Below, piece by piece: positions 36,895 to 45,530 of a stretch of DNA of 64,000 bases (the stretch's first letter is position 1; each line of letters opens with the position of its first letter). A program made the translations under genes and the position numbers. The notes under the pieces are model-generated. The model worked only from the letters and a program-made list of their open reading frames with translations, was not told where the DNA came from and searched no databases. Origin of the DNA: Flavobacterium ajazii (lineage in GTDB: Bacteria; Bacteroidota; Bacteroidia; Flavobacteriales; Flavobacteriaceae). The DNA is taken from contig NZ_JAAEHL010000005.1 of NCBI RefSeq assembly GCF_010614725.1, positions 62,001 to 126,000 on the forward strand, in the 5' to 3' direction.

Positions 36895-37494
36895 TCAAGG
36901 AATTTCTGCATGTTGATTATTTTCGCAATTAATGTTTTTCAAAAAAACTACAAGTTGCATTTCTTTTTTAATCATTTTAATCATAAGAAATCCGAAAAAC
37001 AGTAAAAATCCATATCCGCTTAGAACTACATATAGGTAAAATCCACTAGAGAAACTTTCTTTAAAAACAGGTAATAAAAATGTAAAACCTGTAATGTATG
37101 TCAGATAAATCAAGGGGGTAAATATATAATGGATTTTTTTTCTCCATTTGTAAAATTGATATGCCAGTTTGCTGTATTCAATCAATGAAACATCTGTCTT
37201 TAAATTTTTAAGTTTTTCTATACTAACCCATTCCAATATTATACGAGTTGCCAGCATTATAATCATAGTACTTAACCCTAAACTAAATAAGACATTTTTG
37301 TAAGCACCTGTCCAGATATAATAAAAAATTAATATTGCAGAACTTATACTTAATATCACTCTTGTCCAAAAATGATTCTGTCTAATTTTTTTAGTATGCG
37401 CCTCTGCTTTTTTAATAATATCCCCTGCAGCTGGCTTTAAGTTTGAATCCGTTTGTTGGTTCCAAATCGTTTGTAATTCTTCAAATGTTTTCAT
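36895..37494 (-). CDS. Membrane protein, possible anti-sigma factor
   Basis: The 199-residue protein has a soluble N-terminal stretch of about 45 residues (MKTFEELQTIWNQQTD, a start I recall from Bacteroidetes anti-sigma-like proteins) and four hydrophobic segments. Its start overlaps the end of the ECF sigma gene by 14 bases, so translation is coupled. That position fits an inner-membrane anti-sigma factor, but no zinc-binding or classical anti-sigma domain is seen, so the role is inferred from context. Confidence 0.6.
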   Translation of the reverse strand: MKTFEELQTIWNQQTDSNLKPAAGDIIKKAEAHTKKIRQNHFWTRVILSISSAILIFYYIWTGAYKNVLFSLGLSTMIIMLATRIILEWVSIEKLKNLKTDVSLIEYSKLAYQFYKWRKKIHYIFTPLIYLTYITGFTFLLPVFKESFSSGFYLYVVLSGYGFLLFFGFLMIKMIKKEMQLVVFLKNINCENNQHAEIP

Positions 37495-37975
37495 TTTGCA
37501 CGCATTGAGTTAAACTTTTTTTAATTCTGTGGATTCTGACACGAAGTGCTTCTTCGGTTATTCCAATTACTTCTGCTATTTCCTGGTACTCTACACCATC
37601 TAAAGTCATTAGAATTATCATTTTATTGGTTTCTTCAAGTTTCTGAATACATTGGTACATCTTCTCGAGTTGTTCTTCTTTTTCATTCGAATATGTTTCC
37701 GAAGCAACCTGAGACTGGATTTCAGTCCTGATTTCTTTTTTTGCAGATGATTTTCGTAAGTAAAGGAGACAAGTGTTTACGGTAATTCTGTAAATCCATG
37801 TACTGATACTTGATTCATTTCGGAACGTATCTAATTTCTCCCATATCTTAATAAAAATTTCCTGAGTCGCATCCGAAGCCAATGCTACATCTCCGCAAAA
37901 ATAACCTTTGCACAAACGAAATACCTTAGAATAATGACTGTTGTAAATGTTGTTAAATTGCTCTTCGGTACTCAC
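37481..37975 (-). CDS. ECF-type RNA polymerase sigma factor
   Basis: The 164-residue sigma-70 family protein has only regions 2 and 4. Region 2 includes SDATQEIFIKIWEKLDTF and the promoter-melting part ISTWIYRITVNTCL; region 4 has YQEIAEVIGITEEALRVRIHRIKKSL. It starts one base after the hydrolase stop and overlaps the next gene, so the three form one operon. Its regulon cannot be read from here, but autoregulation is common for ECF sigmas. Confidence 0.93.
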   Translation of the reverse strand: MSTEEQFNNIYNSHYSKVFRLCKGYFCGDVALASDATQEIFIKIWEKLDTFRNESSISTWIYRITVNTCLLYLRKSSAKKEIRTEIQSQVASETYSNEKEEQLEKMYQCIQKLEETNKMIILMTLDGVEYQEIAEVIGITEEALRVRIHRIKKSLTQCVQNENI

Positions 37976-37976
37976 T

Positions 37977-38813
37977 TTATTTGATTTCTGATTTTACTTT
38001 TTCCATAAACCACTCTGGCTGATCATACATTACAAAATGTGCTGAGTTTTCTGCGTAATAAATTTTAACGGAAGGCAGATTTTCATATTGACTCTTGTAT
38101 ATCTTTTGTACAGTATTAATATCCGGATTTGTCGCTGCGAGAATTACTACCGGGATTTTAATTTTAGTAATTTCTTTTCGTAAATCTAAATTAAGCATAT
38201 CAATATAACCATAAACATAAGTTTTTCTATCAACAATTTTCATCCATTCGATTATTGTTTTTTGTTTTTCTTTATTAAAACACATGTAGGAAGTTGACTG
38301 AGCATTCATTGCATTGAACGCATTTTCGTCCATTGCCAGCATCATTTTGCTTTGGGGATTATCATAAGGAATAATATCACCTTTGTAATTAGGAATCATT
38401 AAAACTGCACTTGCAGGTAATGCATCAACAAGAATTACTTTTTTAAAAAGATCGGCTTCTGTAGATGCCAGCCATAAACTTAAAGTACCTCCTAAACTAT
38501 GACCTATTAAGGTTGGCTTTTTTAATTTTTTAGCCTTTACATAGGAAACGATTTCACTCTTTATTGTAGAAAGCCAGGGACCTTCAATTGGGGGAACATT
38601 TCCAAAACCTGCAAAGGTAAAAATGTGGCATTCGTGAGTCTTAGAAATTTCAGCTACGGTTTCATCCCATACCTGTCCTGTACAGCCAAAGCCCGGAAAC
38701 ATTAAAACAGGATTTCCTTTTCCTTTTACCTCTACTTTAAAAGCAGTTTGAGAAAAAACAGATTTTGAGATAATAAGCATAAATACGATAACCAGAATGG
38801 ATTTTGTTTTCAT
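37977..38813 (-). CDS. Exported alpha/beta hydrolase
   Basis: The 278-residue protein has a signal peptide ending SVFSQ. The alpha/beta hydrolase fold shows the oxyanion region FPGFGCTGQVWDE, nucleophile elbow GHSLGG near residue 102, and catalytic His in SAHFVMYDQPEWF near 260. The substrate is unknown; similar proteins are esterases or amidases. Unusually it is cotranscribed with an ECF sigma and a membrane protein. An inverted repeat lies just upstream of its start. Confidence 0.85.
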   Translation of the reverse strand: MKTKSILVIVFMLIISKSVFSQTAFKVEVKGKGNPVLMFPGFGCTGQVWDETVAEISKTHECHIFTFAGFGNVPPIEGPWLSTIKSEIVSYVKAKKLKKPTLIGHSLGGTLSLWLASTEADLFKKVILVDALPASAVLMIPNYKGDIIPYDNPQSKMMLAMDENAFNAMNAQSTSYMCFNKEKQKTIIEWMKIVDRKTYVYGYIDMLNLDLRKEITKIKIPVVILAATNPDINTVQKIYKSQYENLPSVKIYYAENSAHFVMYDQPEWFMEKVKSEIK

Positions 38814-38835
38814 AATGTCTTTTTTTTAAAAATTT

Positions 38836-38878
38836 ACCTTTTGATACAACACTATATTATTTGTTACATCAAAAAGGT
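38836..38878. promoter_or_regulatory. Inverted repeat upstream of the hydrolase-sigma operon
   Basis: ACCTTTTGATACAACA (38836-38851) faces TGTTACATCAAAAAGGT (38862-38878). The arms match over about 16 positions with two mismatches and a one-base insertion, 10 bases apart, starting 23 bases before the hydrolase ATG. It could be an operator or a leader hairpin. Confidence 0.45.
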
Positions 38879-39010
38879 TATTTTTTTTTAAAAAAACTCT
38901 CAACACTCTATTTTACTGGTGATACACTGCTCTTTTGTCCGGAATATAGAATTTTAAAACACTGAAATTTAGTTAATTAAAATTTTATCTGTTTTTATTC
39001 CCGAAAAAGC

Positions 39011-39040
39011 TTGTAAAATCAAAGTTCTGTTGTATTTTTG
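39011..39040 (+). promoter_or_regulatory. Consensus promoter for tRNA-Asp
   Basis: TTG at 39011-39013, a 19-base spacer, and TATTTTTG at 39033-39040 fit the Bacteroidetes -33/-7 pattern. Confidence 0.75.
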
Positions 39041-39057
39041 CACTCACAATAACGCAG

Positions 39058-39131
39058 GGTTTGGTAGTTCAGTTGGTTAGAATACATGCCTGTCACGCAT
39101 GGGGTCGCGGGTTCGAGTCCCGTCCAGACCG
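39058..39131 (+). tRNA. tRNA-Asp (anticodon GTC), island integration target
   Basis: A complete cloverleaf: acceptor GGTTTGG with CCAGACC (one U-G pair at the fourth position), anticodon stem CATGC/GCATG around loop CTGTCAC, T stem GCGGG/CCCGT, discriminator G. The bases from 39111 onward, the T loop and 3' half, are part of the 60-bp direct repeat that recurs at 50793. The gene is therefore the left junction of an integrated element but remains intact. Confidence 0.97.
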
Positions 39132-39170
39132 CAATATTGGAAAAGCCTTTCTTAACGGAAAGGCTTTTTT
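39111..39170 (+). repeat. attL, 60-bp direct repeat
   Basis: The 60 bases from the last T-stem base of tRNA-Asp through its terminator T run are identical to 50793-50852. Bases before the repeat differ between the copies (CGCGG against AATAA), which sets the left limit. This is the left attachment junction of the island. Confidence 0.93.
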
Positions 39171-39171
39171 T
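39141..39171 (+). terminator. tRNA-Asp terminator (inside attL)
   Basis: AAAAGCCTTT and AAAGGCTTTT form a 10-bp stem with loop CTTAACGG and a T run. The same hairpin is present in attR. Confidence 0.9.
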
Positions 39172-39668
39172 GTTTAGTATTATAGCTATAAATTGTAAAT
39201 AAGATAATTATATTGCAAATTATAATTTTACTTAAACTTATTTTGGCGAAGTTTTGTATACTTCTTATACCATTTTTCGCCGACATTACATTCCCTAATC
39301 CGTTACCTTGGGTTCAATATTAATTTTGGCTGATTTTTAAATCCCCAGAAAAATCTAAAATTTTATTTCCTTTAGTTTATCCAAATCAAAATACAATCAA
39401 TTTAACGCTGGATTTATTATTAAAGGGCTAGAATTCTCTTTTAGCAAATATAATCGCTTACAAAAGAGAATTAGCCCTTGTTTTTTGCTTATTGCACAAG
39501 TTAAAGTTTTTAAAACCATATGACTTGTTTACTTGTGCTTAACTCATATTTATAAGGTCAGTCAATTTGGCATTAATTGTTTATATTACTTATATTATCT
39601 TGTAGTATAAGGTTATTCTATTTTAGTAATATAAATGAGGTTATTTTAGCTAATAAATAATACCCTTA
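39171..39668. other. Non-coding left end of the island
   Basis: About 500 bases of very AT-rich sequence contain no credible gene. Apart from the two hairpins between 39423 and 39538, I see only short imperfect repeats such as CTTATA/TATAAG around 39590. Confidence 0.6.
39423..39538. repeat. Two consecutive hairpins, candidate replication origin or terminators
   Basis: Hairpin one: AAGGGCTAGAATTCTCTTTT (39423-39442) pairs with 39462-39479 over 18 bp with one bulged G, loop 19 bases, then GTTTTTTG. Hairpin two: GCACAAGT (39494-39501) with ACTTGTGC (39531-39538). They lie about 130 bases past the stop of the Rep-like gene. They could be a rolling-circle origin structure, or simply terminators. 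Confidence 0.5.
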
Positions 39669-40664
39669 TTATAGTAAAGAATTTATTTTCTTATCAAAAG
39701 CTACAAAAAGCTCCGTTTTATAATCAACATGCTTATCCAAAAACATTTCATAGTTTTTAATAAATGCTTTCGTTTTGGTACTTCTATTTGTAGTCGTATT
39801 AGAAAACTCAAATTTTTCTAATTCTCTATGAAAGCCATTTCTTTTTATTTTTTGGAATTTTAAATATTTTTCGTGATCAATTTTACTGAGTTTGGTATGG
39901 TCTATTAATTTTTCCTCGGAAATTAAATCTACAAATTGGATTGCCTGAAGGCGTTTTTTTAATTCATTGTTTATCTTTTTCCAGTTTTTAATTATGTGCT
40001 TAAGAGTTCGAGCGTTTTCATGGTAGAAAGATACTCCCGATACTTTTTTGACAACTATTTCAAAACGGAAAAAGAAAAACTTCCTATGCACATTTTTTTT
40101 AATGGAATTAGTTTTAAAATTTTTATCATTTTTATTGATTTCTAAGTATTTTTCATAAAACTTATATTTAATATTATTCTCCTTGTCTTCTTTATTTTTT
40201 TTGCCTTTAAAATAAACTGTGGTGTTTTCAACTTCTCTTCTAAAATTACGATATTTTACAAAACAATTCATTAATTCTTTAAATGCAGATTTCAACAATA
40301 GAGTTACTCCGCTTTCTAGCTGAGTTACTTTTGCATTTAATAAATCTTCTTCTCTAATGCCTATTTCCAAGCTTAAAAGTTTTATACAATCTATAAGTTT
40401 GGACGAAGATAAATTTTGCCTAGTATTTTTTCCAAAATACCATTTTCTAATACTACCATTGAAACCAATTGTACATTTATCTTTTACAAAGTCATAATAC
40501 AACAAGAATGTTATTTGAAACGGATTTTTAACGCCTGATTTTTTGTTTCCAACTCTACGGCTAAAAATACATCTATTTGGGTATTTACTTTTTCGATAAC
40601 TATCAAGAGACCAGTAATTTTTTATAGGTGTAAATTCGGATATTTTTACTTTAACTCGATCCAT
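39669..40664 (-). CDS. Probable phage/plasmid rolling-circle replication protein
   Basis: The 331-residue basic protein contains GFNGSIRKWYFGKNTRQ near residues 67-83, followed by a helical LSLEIGI and AKVTQLESGVTLLL. This pattern resembles the filamentous phage gene II / Phage_CRI replication initiators. A second conserved-looking stretch is FFFRFEIVVKKV near 195. Catalytic tyrosines cannot be assigned with certainty. It lies seven bases after an excisionase-like HTH gene and is cotranscribed with it. If correct, the island can replicate as a circle after excision. Confidence 0.5.
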   Translation of the reverse strand: MDRVKVKISEFTPIKNYWSLDSYRKSKYPNRCIFSRRVGNKKSGVKNPFQITFLLYYDFVKDKCTIGFNGSIRKWYFGKNTRQNLSSSKLIDCIKLLSLEIGIREEDLLNAKVTQLESGVTLLLKSAFKELMNCFVKYRNFRREVENTTVYFKGKKNKEDKENNIKYKFYEKYLEINKNDKNFKTNSIKKNVHRKFFFFRFEIVVKKVSGVSFYHENARTLKHIIKNWKKINNELKKRLQAIQFVDLISEEKLIDHTKLSKIDHEKYLKFQKIKRNGFHRELEKFEFSNTTTNRSTKTKAFIKNYEMFLDKHVDYKTELFVAFDKKINSLL

Positions 40665-40671
40665 AATCCTA

Positions 40672-40941
40672 TTATTTTTTTAGAAGAAACTTTTCCAATT
40701 CACTTCTCCTGATTAGAATTTTTCCGTTGCGATTTTTTTGATTCGTTTTCAAACCTTTTTTTCGATATCCGTCTATAATTTTTCTGCTTAATCTAAATTC
40801 GGTTTCAATATCAGAAATTGATAACCACTCTTTATTAAATTCAGTGCGGTTTGACAAATCGAGTAATAATCTTCTTGTTTCAAAAACACATTTAACAAGA
40901 TTACTGTAGACACTTTTGTCAATTAAAATTTTTGTACTCAT
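40672..40941 (-). CDS. Excisionase-like helix-turn-helix protein
   Basis: The 89-residue protein has a C-terminal winged helix-turn-helix of the HTH_17/MerR-excisionase type: WLSISDIETEFRLSRKIIDGYRKKG, then a basic wing with GKILIRRSELEKFL. Such proteins act as recombination directionality factors or as activators of rep genes in Bacteroidetes mobile elements. It is first in a two-gene transcript with the Rep-like gene and divergent from the methyltransferase operon. Confidence 0.72.
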   Translation of the reverse strand: MSTKILIDKSVYSNLVKCVFETRRLLLDLSNRTEFNKEWLSISDIETEFRLSRKIIDGYRKKGLKTNQKNRNGKILIRRSELEKFLLKK

Positions 40942-41340
40942 AACTTTTTCGGTTTATATTTATAAGTATATAATACCAGTCTAGCCATTTTTTTGTTTTG
41001 ACAAATTGATTATTTAACCATTTTTGGTTTTAATTGTTTGATTTCAAGATTGTTAAAAATAAATAATTTTACCAAGTTGAATCGTTAAACAAACCCTGAA
41101 ACTGATCTAGAAGAGATTACTGTATCCAGGATTGAAAAAAAAATATTGAGGTAGAATTTCCTTTTAAATATTTGGGAACAAAACTTATTTATTTCTCAAA
41201 TTTAAGGCGACAGAAAGTAATAAACTTTAGTTGTCGTATTTTGTTTATATATTTGCGTATTAGGCTATATTTTACGACAAAAAACATATAAGTAATCAAT
41301 TTAGACAATTGATAATTAAGAAGCTACTAAATCCAGCAAA
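40942..41340. other. Divergent control region of the island
   Basis: These 399 bases between the excisionase-like gene and the methyltransferase operon have no credible gene. The right part holds a clear promoter flanked by CGACA-type repeats; the left part is AT-rich with no exact TAnnTTTG box found for the leftward transcript. Confidence 0.6.
41208..41280 (+). promoter_or_regulatory. Operator-flanked promoter of the methyltransferase operon
   Basis: The -7 element TATATTTG lies at 41248-41255. It is enclosed by an 8-bp perfect inverted repeat, TTGTCGTA (41231-41238) and TACGACAA (41273-41280), with a third half-site CGACA at 41208-41212. Repressor binding here would cover the promoter and start site. 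Candidate binders are the XRE or HTH protein of the island, or the methyltransferase itself. Confidence 0.6.
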
Positions 41341-42663
41341 GTGAACAAGAATATTAAAAATATAAAGAACAACATCAAAGCCATAAGTTCAGAAACACTG
41401 AATGGTCAAAATTATTCTAGAAATGATTTTGCTAGGAGTATTCTCAATTATCCCGCAATGATGGTTCCTTCTGTACAAGAACCTATAATTGAAAAACTTG
41501 CTGAAGCTTTAAATGATAAAGTCTCGTTGATTGATCCTTTTATGGGGGCATCAAATACACTGGTTACAGGAATGAAATATGGCATGGATGTGTTTGGTCA
41601 AGATATAAATCCTTTGTCCATATTATTAAGCCAAGTAAAAACTAGCTTTTACTTATCAGAAGAACTTATTGATGCAGAAAGGAGAATAACTAGCTCTATA
41701 AACTCGGATATTTTTGAAACTATTGAAATATCATTCATAAATATTGACAAATGGTTTACTAGAAACACCCAAATTGAACTGTCTAAAATACATAGAGCTA
41801 TAAGACGTGAAAAATCCTTAAAGATTAGAAAGTTCTTTTGGGTAGCCTTAGCCGAAACAATCAGGTTGACGAGTAATGATAGGACATCTACATTCAAAAT
41901 GCATATGCGTCCGATTGAAGAGATCAATTCAAGACAAATTTCTGCATTAAAAACTTTTAGTTCGGTTTCCCAAAAGAATATTAAAAACATAGGAGATTAT
42001 ATTTCTGTATTGATTCAGAAAGGCTACATAAAAAATGGTAAATACATTAAAAACGCAGATGTTGTTTGGGGAGATACAAATTCAGGAATTAAAACACGAA
42101 AAACATTTAATTTACTAGTTACTTCGCCTCCATATGGCGACAATCAGACTACTGTTACATATGGTCAATTTTCTTACTTGCCATTACAGTGGATTCCGTT
42201 CGAGGATATTGATAAAACAATAGAACTAGATTATCTTAAAACAACACAAGAAATTGATAGCAAAAGCTTAGGGGGACAAATAAAAACAAACATAAAAGAA
42301 ATTGAAGATAATGTCTTTGAAAAATCTAAGACATTAAAAGAGTTTATAATTCAATTCAATTATGAGGAAAGAAAAAAAGCAGAAAAAGTTACTAGGTTTA
42401 TCTATGAATTAAATAATAGTATTGATAAAATGCTACTGCGAATGAGAAAAGATTCGTTTTTAGCTTGGACTATTGGAAATCGAAATGTAAATAAACATAT
42501 AGTTCGAAATGATTTAATTTTAAATGAACTTTTCGAATCTAAAGGAATAGAATTGTTCACAGGTTTAGAAAGAGATATTTTGAGCAAAAGAATGCCAGGA
42601 CGTAATAATTTTTCTAATATGATGAGTAAGGAAAAGATATTAATTTACAAAAAAACTAATTGA
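41341..42663 (+). CDS. Amino-DNA methyltransferase (N6-adenine or N4-cytosine)
   Basis: The 440-residue enzyme is probably SAM-dependent. A motif X-like NYPAMMVPS near residue 40 precedes motif I, DPFMGASNTLVTG near 65-77, and motif II GQDINPLS. The catalytic motif IV is TSPPYGDN near 260. About 180 residues between I and IV may hold the target-recognition region. TSPPY does not separate adenine from N4-cytosine enzymes. The start is GTG at 41341; no better ATG is available upstream. Its stop TGA overlaps the start region of the helicase gene, so it is the first gene of a coupled operon. Confidence 0.85.
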   Translation: MNKNIKNIKNNIKAISSETLNGQNYSRNDFARSILNYPAMMVPSVQEPIIEKLAEALNDKVSLIDPFMGASNTLVTGMKYGMDVFGQDINPLSILLSQVKTSFYLSEELIDAERRITSSINSDIFETIEISFINIDKWFTRNTQIELSKIHRAIRREKSLKIRKFFWVALAETIRLTSNDRTSTFKMHMRPIEEINSRQISALKTFSSVSQKNIKNIGDYISVLIQKGYIKNGKYIKNADVVWGDTNSGIKTRKTFNLLVTSPPYGDNQTTVTYGQFSYLPLQWIPFEDIDKTIELDYLKTTQEIDSKSLGGQIKTNIKEIEDNVFEKSKTLKEFIIQFNYEERKKAEKVTRFIYELNNSIDKMLLRMRKDSFLAWTIGNRNVNKHIVRNDLILNELFESKGIELFTGLERDILSKRMPGRNNFSNMMSKEKILIYKKTN

Positions 42664-42671
42664 TAAGTAGA

Positions 42672-45530
42672 ATGATTGATTTAAATAACTTTTCTGAAAG
42701 TCAACGAGAAGCAATTATAACTAACGATAAACACTTACGAATAATAGCTTGTGCTGGTTCAGGGAAAACAACTACAGTTGCTGGTAAAGTAGCTTATTTG
42801 TTAGATTCACATAATGGTTTTGATATCAAACCTGAAAATATTATAGCTTTTACCTATACAGAAAAAGCTGCAGGAGAATTAAAAAATAAAATTCTCAACA
42901 ATGTTGGTCAATACAGGGGAATGGCTAATATGTATATTGGAACAATACATGGTTGGTGTTTGAAGTCATTACAAGAGAACGAGTACAAATATCAAAGCTT
43001 TTCAGTTTTAGATGATATAAAGCTAAAGCTCTTTGTTGATAAACATTACGATGTAATTGGAATGAAAGAAGTCACCAAACTTTCAAATCCATCTGCCTCT
43101 CTTCGCCGTTTTATTGACACTTCCCTTTTTGTTAGAATCATGGATATAGTCAGAGAATCTGAAATAAGGAATGGAGTCGAATTCCCTGATAACATTTTGA
43201 CTGCCAAAAAGAAGTATCAGGATACACTTATTTCAAAACGATATTTTGATTTTTCTATGATAATGGAAAAAGCGTTAGAATGTCTTAGAGATGATACAAA
43301 TCTTGCTAACTCAATTAAAACTAATCTTAAATATCTAATTGTAGACGAATACCAGGATGTAAATCCATTACAAGAAAAACTTATAAATAGACTTCAGGAA
43401 ATAAGTGGCTGTAAATTAATTGTTGTCGGTGATGATGATCAAAATATTTACCAATGGAGAGGTAGTAATAATAAGTATATCATTGATTTTGAAAATAAGT
43501 TTAATAAAGATGAAGTAAAAACAATACCTCTATCCTTAAACTATAGAAGTTCAGAAGGAATAACAAAGTTATCAGAAACTCTTATCTCAAATAATAAAAA
43601 AAGAATCCAAGATAAAAAAATGGACTCTAATAATTCTCAATTTTTTAATCGAGGAACTGATATTTTATATAATAGATATCAGAATATTGAAGAAGAAAAT
43701 GAAGCTATTGCCAAATATATAGATGATATTATAGGTGTTAAGTTTAAAGAAAATGATGATGAAGAAAGAGGAATTGCATTTTCTGATATTGCCATACTAT
43801 TAAGGACTTGGAATAAAGCAAGTTCTATTGTCGAGGCATTAGAAAGACATAATATACCTTACATAACGGCAGGAGTTAATCAGTTGTTTGAAATGGAAGA
43901 AGTTCAAGCAGCCCTAGGTATTTTTAACTATCTATATGGAGATATAGATGAAGCAGAACTAAAGGAAAAATGGCTTACAATTCCCAATATAAAAGTACTA
44001 CCCGATAAAGTAGATTTTGCAATATCAAAGTTATCTGAAAAGAATCCTGATATTGAAAAAGTGAAAGACAATTGGGAATATTCTCTTCAGGATATCTTCT
44101 GGAATTTCTTAAACGATGCGGAAATTTTTGAAGAAAACTTTGTGAATTATACATCACAAGAATTAGAATTTAGAACAAAAGAACGTGCCGAAATAGTATT
44201 TTTTAATCTTGGTAAATTTAGCCAAGTTATAAATGATTTTGAAACCATAAATTTCAACAGTACTAGTCCATCATTTCATCTTTTTAGTTTTCTAAGTTTT
44301 ATAACTTATGTAGCAAAAGATTATTATCCTGAAGGATGGCTAAATAATCCGTATAAAACACCTAATGCTGTACAAATAATGACAATACATCAATCCAAAG
44401 GATTGGAGTTTCCTTCTGTAATAGTTCCAGGATTAAATCATAACTATTTACCGTCCAAAAAAAGAGGTGGGTTAAGTGAGTGGCACTTTCTAGATAGAAC
44501 TTTAATAGAAGAACAATCAAGATATGAGGGTGATGATGACAAAGAAGATGAAAGACGTTTATTATATGTAGCTTTAACAAGAAGTCAAAAATATTTATTA
44601 TTGACCCAGGCACCTGACTTAAATAATAAACTTTATAAAAAAGAATCTCAGTTCATTCCAGAGCTTACAAATGCCAAAGCTAATTCATTCCCTATAATGG
44701 TTAGTGACTTAAGACATAAGTTTCCTGTTGATGAAAAAATTGAACAAAAACCAAAAGAAAAGGTAAAGAACATATCGTTAGATTTTACTAGTTTGAAAGA
44801 TATATTTGAGTGTTCTTATCGTTTTAAATTAATTTCGGTATTTGGTTTTTGCTATCCATTAAATCAAAGAATGGGTGTTGGAAAATCATTTCATGGCTGT
44901 TTAATGGAAATTCATAAAGAAGCAAAAAAAGGAGTTAGACTAACGGAGGATGAACTTAAAACATTAATTGACAGACAAACACATTTTCCATATCTAACAA
45001 AATCAACAAAACTTAGTCAGCCTTTATATGATAAGGTAAAAAATAATGTAGAAGATTATTATAAAGAGAATGTAGATGAATTTAAGAATATTGAATTTGT
45101 TGAACAGGAAATTCAATATAAAATTGACAGAAATATTCTGATTGTAGGTAGGATTGATTTAATAAAGAAAATTGGAGATGCTGGCTATTACGAAACCACT
45201 ATTGTAGAGTTTAAGAGTGATGAAGAAAATGCGGATGCCCCAATTACAAAAGACCAATTGAAATTGTATGCATTAGGACATAGAGAACTAACGGGAGAAA
45301 CGGCCAATTATATTATGACTTATGTAATTGGAAAAAATCAACCTAAAACACCAGAAAAACTCTATGATGACGACTTAGAACAAATTCAACAAAAAATCAA
45401 AGATGCAGTTGGGCTAATTAGAGATGAGAAATTTGTAAGAACTGATCAGAATAAGGTCTGCGGTGAGAATTGTTTTCAAATCCGTTTATGCAGTAATAGA
45501 ATTAAATACAATATAAAACCGAAAAGATAA
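42672..45530 (+). CDS. UvrD/AddA-like superfamily 1 helicase fused to PD-(D/E)XK Fe-S nuclease
   Basis: This protein has 952 residues from MIDLNNFSESQRE; a TTG at 42660 would add four. Helicase motifs: Walker A AGSGKTT near 28, DEYQD near 225, GDDDQNIYQWRG near 253, and VALTRS near 634. The C-terminal 240 residues look like a Cas4/AddB nuclease: GRIDLI with Asp near 828, IVEFKS with Glu 845 and Lys 847, and QLKLYALG near 861. Four cysteines (about 714, then Cx3C and Cx5C at 929, 933 and 939) probably bind a 4Fe-4S cluster. It should unwind and degrade DNA. It is fused in one transcript to a methyltransferase. Confidence 0.88.
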   Translation: MIDLNNFSESQREAIITNDKHLRIIACAGSGKTTTVAGKVAYLLDSHNGFDIKPENIIAFTYTEKAAGELKNKILNNVGQYRGMANMYIGTIHGWCLKSLQENEYKYQSFSVLDDIKLKLFVDKHYDVIGMKEVTKLSNPSASLRRFIDTSLFVRIMDIVRESEIRNGVEFPDNILTAKKKYQDTLISKRYFDFSMIMEKALECLRDDTNLANSIKTNLKYLIVDEYQDVNPLQEKLINRLQEISGCKLIVVGDDDQNIYQWRGSNNKYIIDFENKFNKDEVKTIPLSLNYRSSEGITKLSETLISNNKKRIQDKKMDSNNSQFFNRGTDILYNRYQNIEEENEAIAKYIDDIIGVKFKENDDEERGIAFSDIAILLRTWNKASSIVEALERHNIPYITAGVNQLFEMEEVQAALGIFNYLYGDIDEAELKEKWLTIPNIKVLPDKVDFAISKLSEKNPDIEKVKDNWEYSLQDIFWNFLNDAEIFEENFVNYTSQELEFRTKERAEIVFFNLGKFSQVINDFETINFNSTSPSFHLFSFLSFITYVAKDYYPEGWLNNPYKTPNAVQIMTIHQSKGLEFPSVIVPGLNHNYLPSKKRGGLSEWHFLDRTLIEEQSRYEGDDDKEDERRLLYVALTRSQKYLLLTQAPDLNNKLYKKESQFIPELTNAKANSFPIMVSDLRHKFPVDEKIEQKPKEKVKNISLDFTSLKDIFECSYRFKLISVFGFCYPLNQRMGVGKSFHGCLMEIHKEAKKGVRLTEDELKTLIDRQTHFPYLTKSTKLSQPLYDKVKNNVEDYYKENVDEFKNIEFVEQEIQYKIDRNILIVGRIDLIKKIGDAGYYETTIVEFKSDEENADAPITKDQLKLYALGHRELTGETANYIMTYVIGKNQPKTPEKLYDDDLEQIQQKIKDAVGLIRDEKFVRTDQNKVCGENCFQIRLCSNRIKYNIKPKR

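Noticed and set aside
41341..45530. Gabija, BREX, DISARM or an ordinary type II restriction-modification system
   Set aside because: No TOPRIM ATPase, PglZ, DrmA-like helicase or stand-alone restriction enzyme is adjacent; the helicase-nuclease is AddA/Cas4-like.
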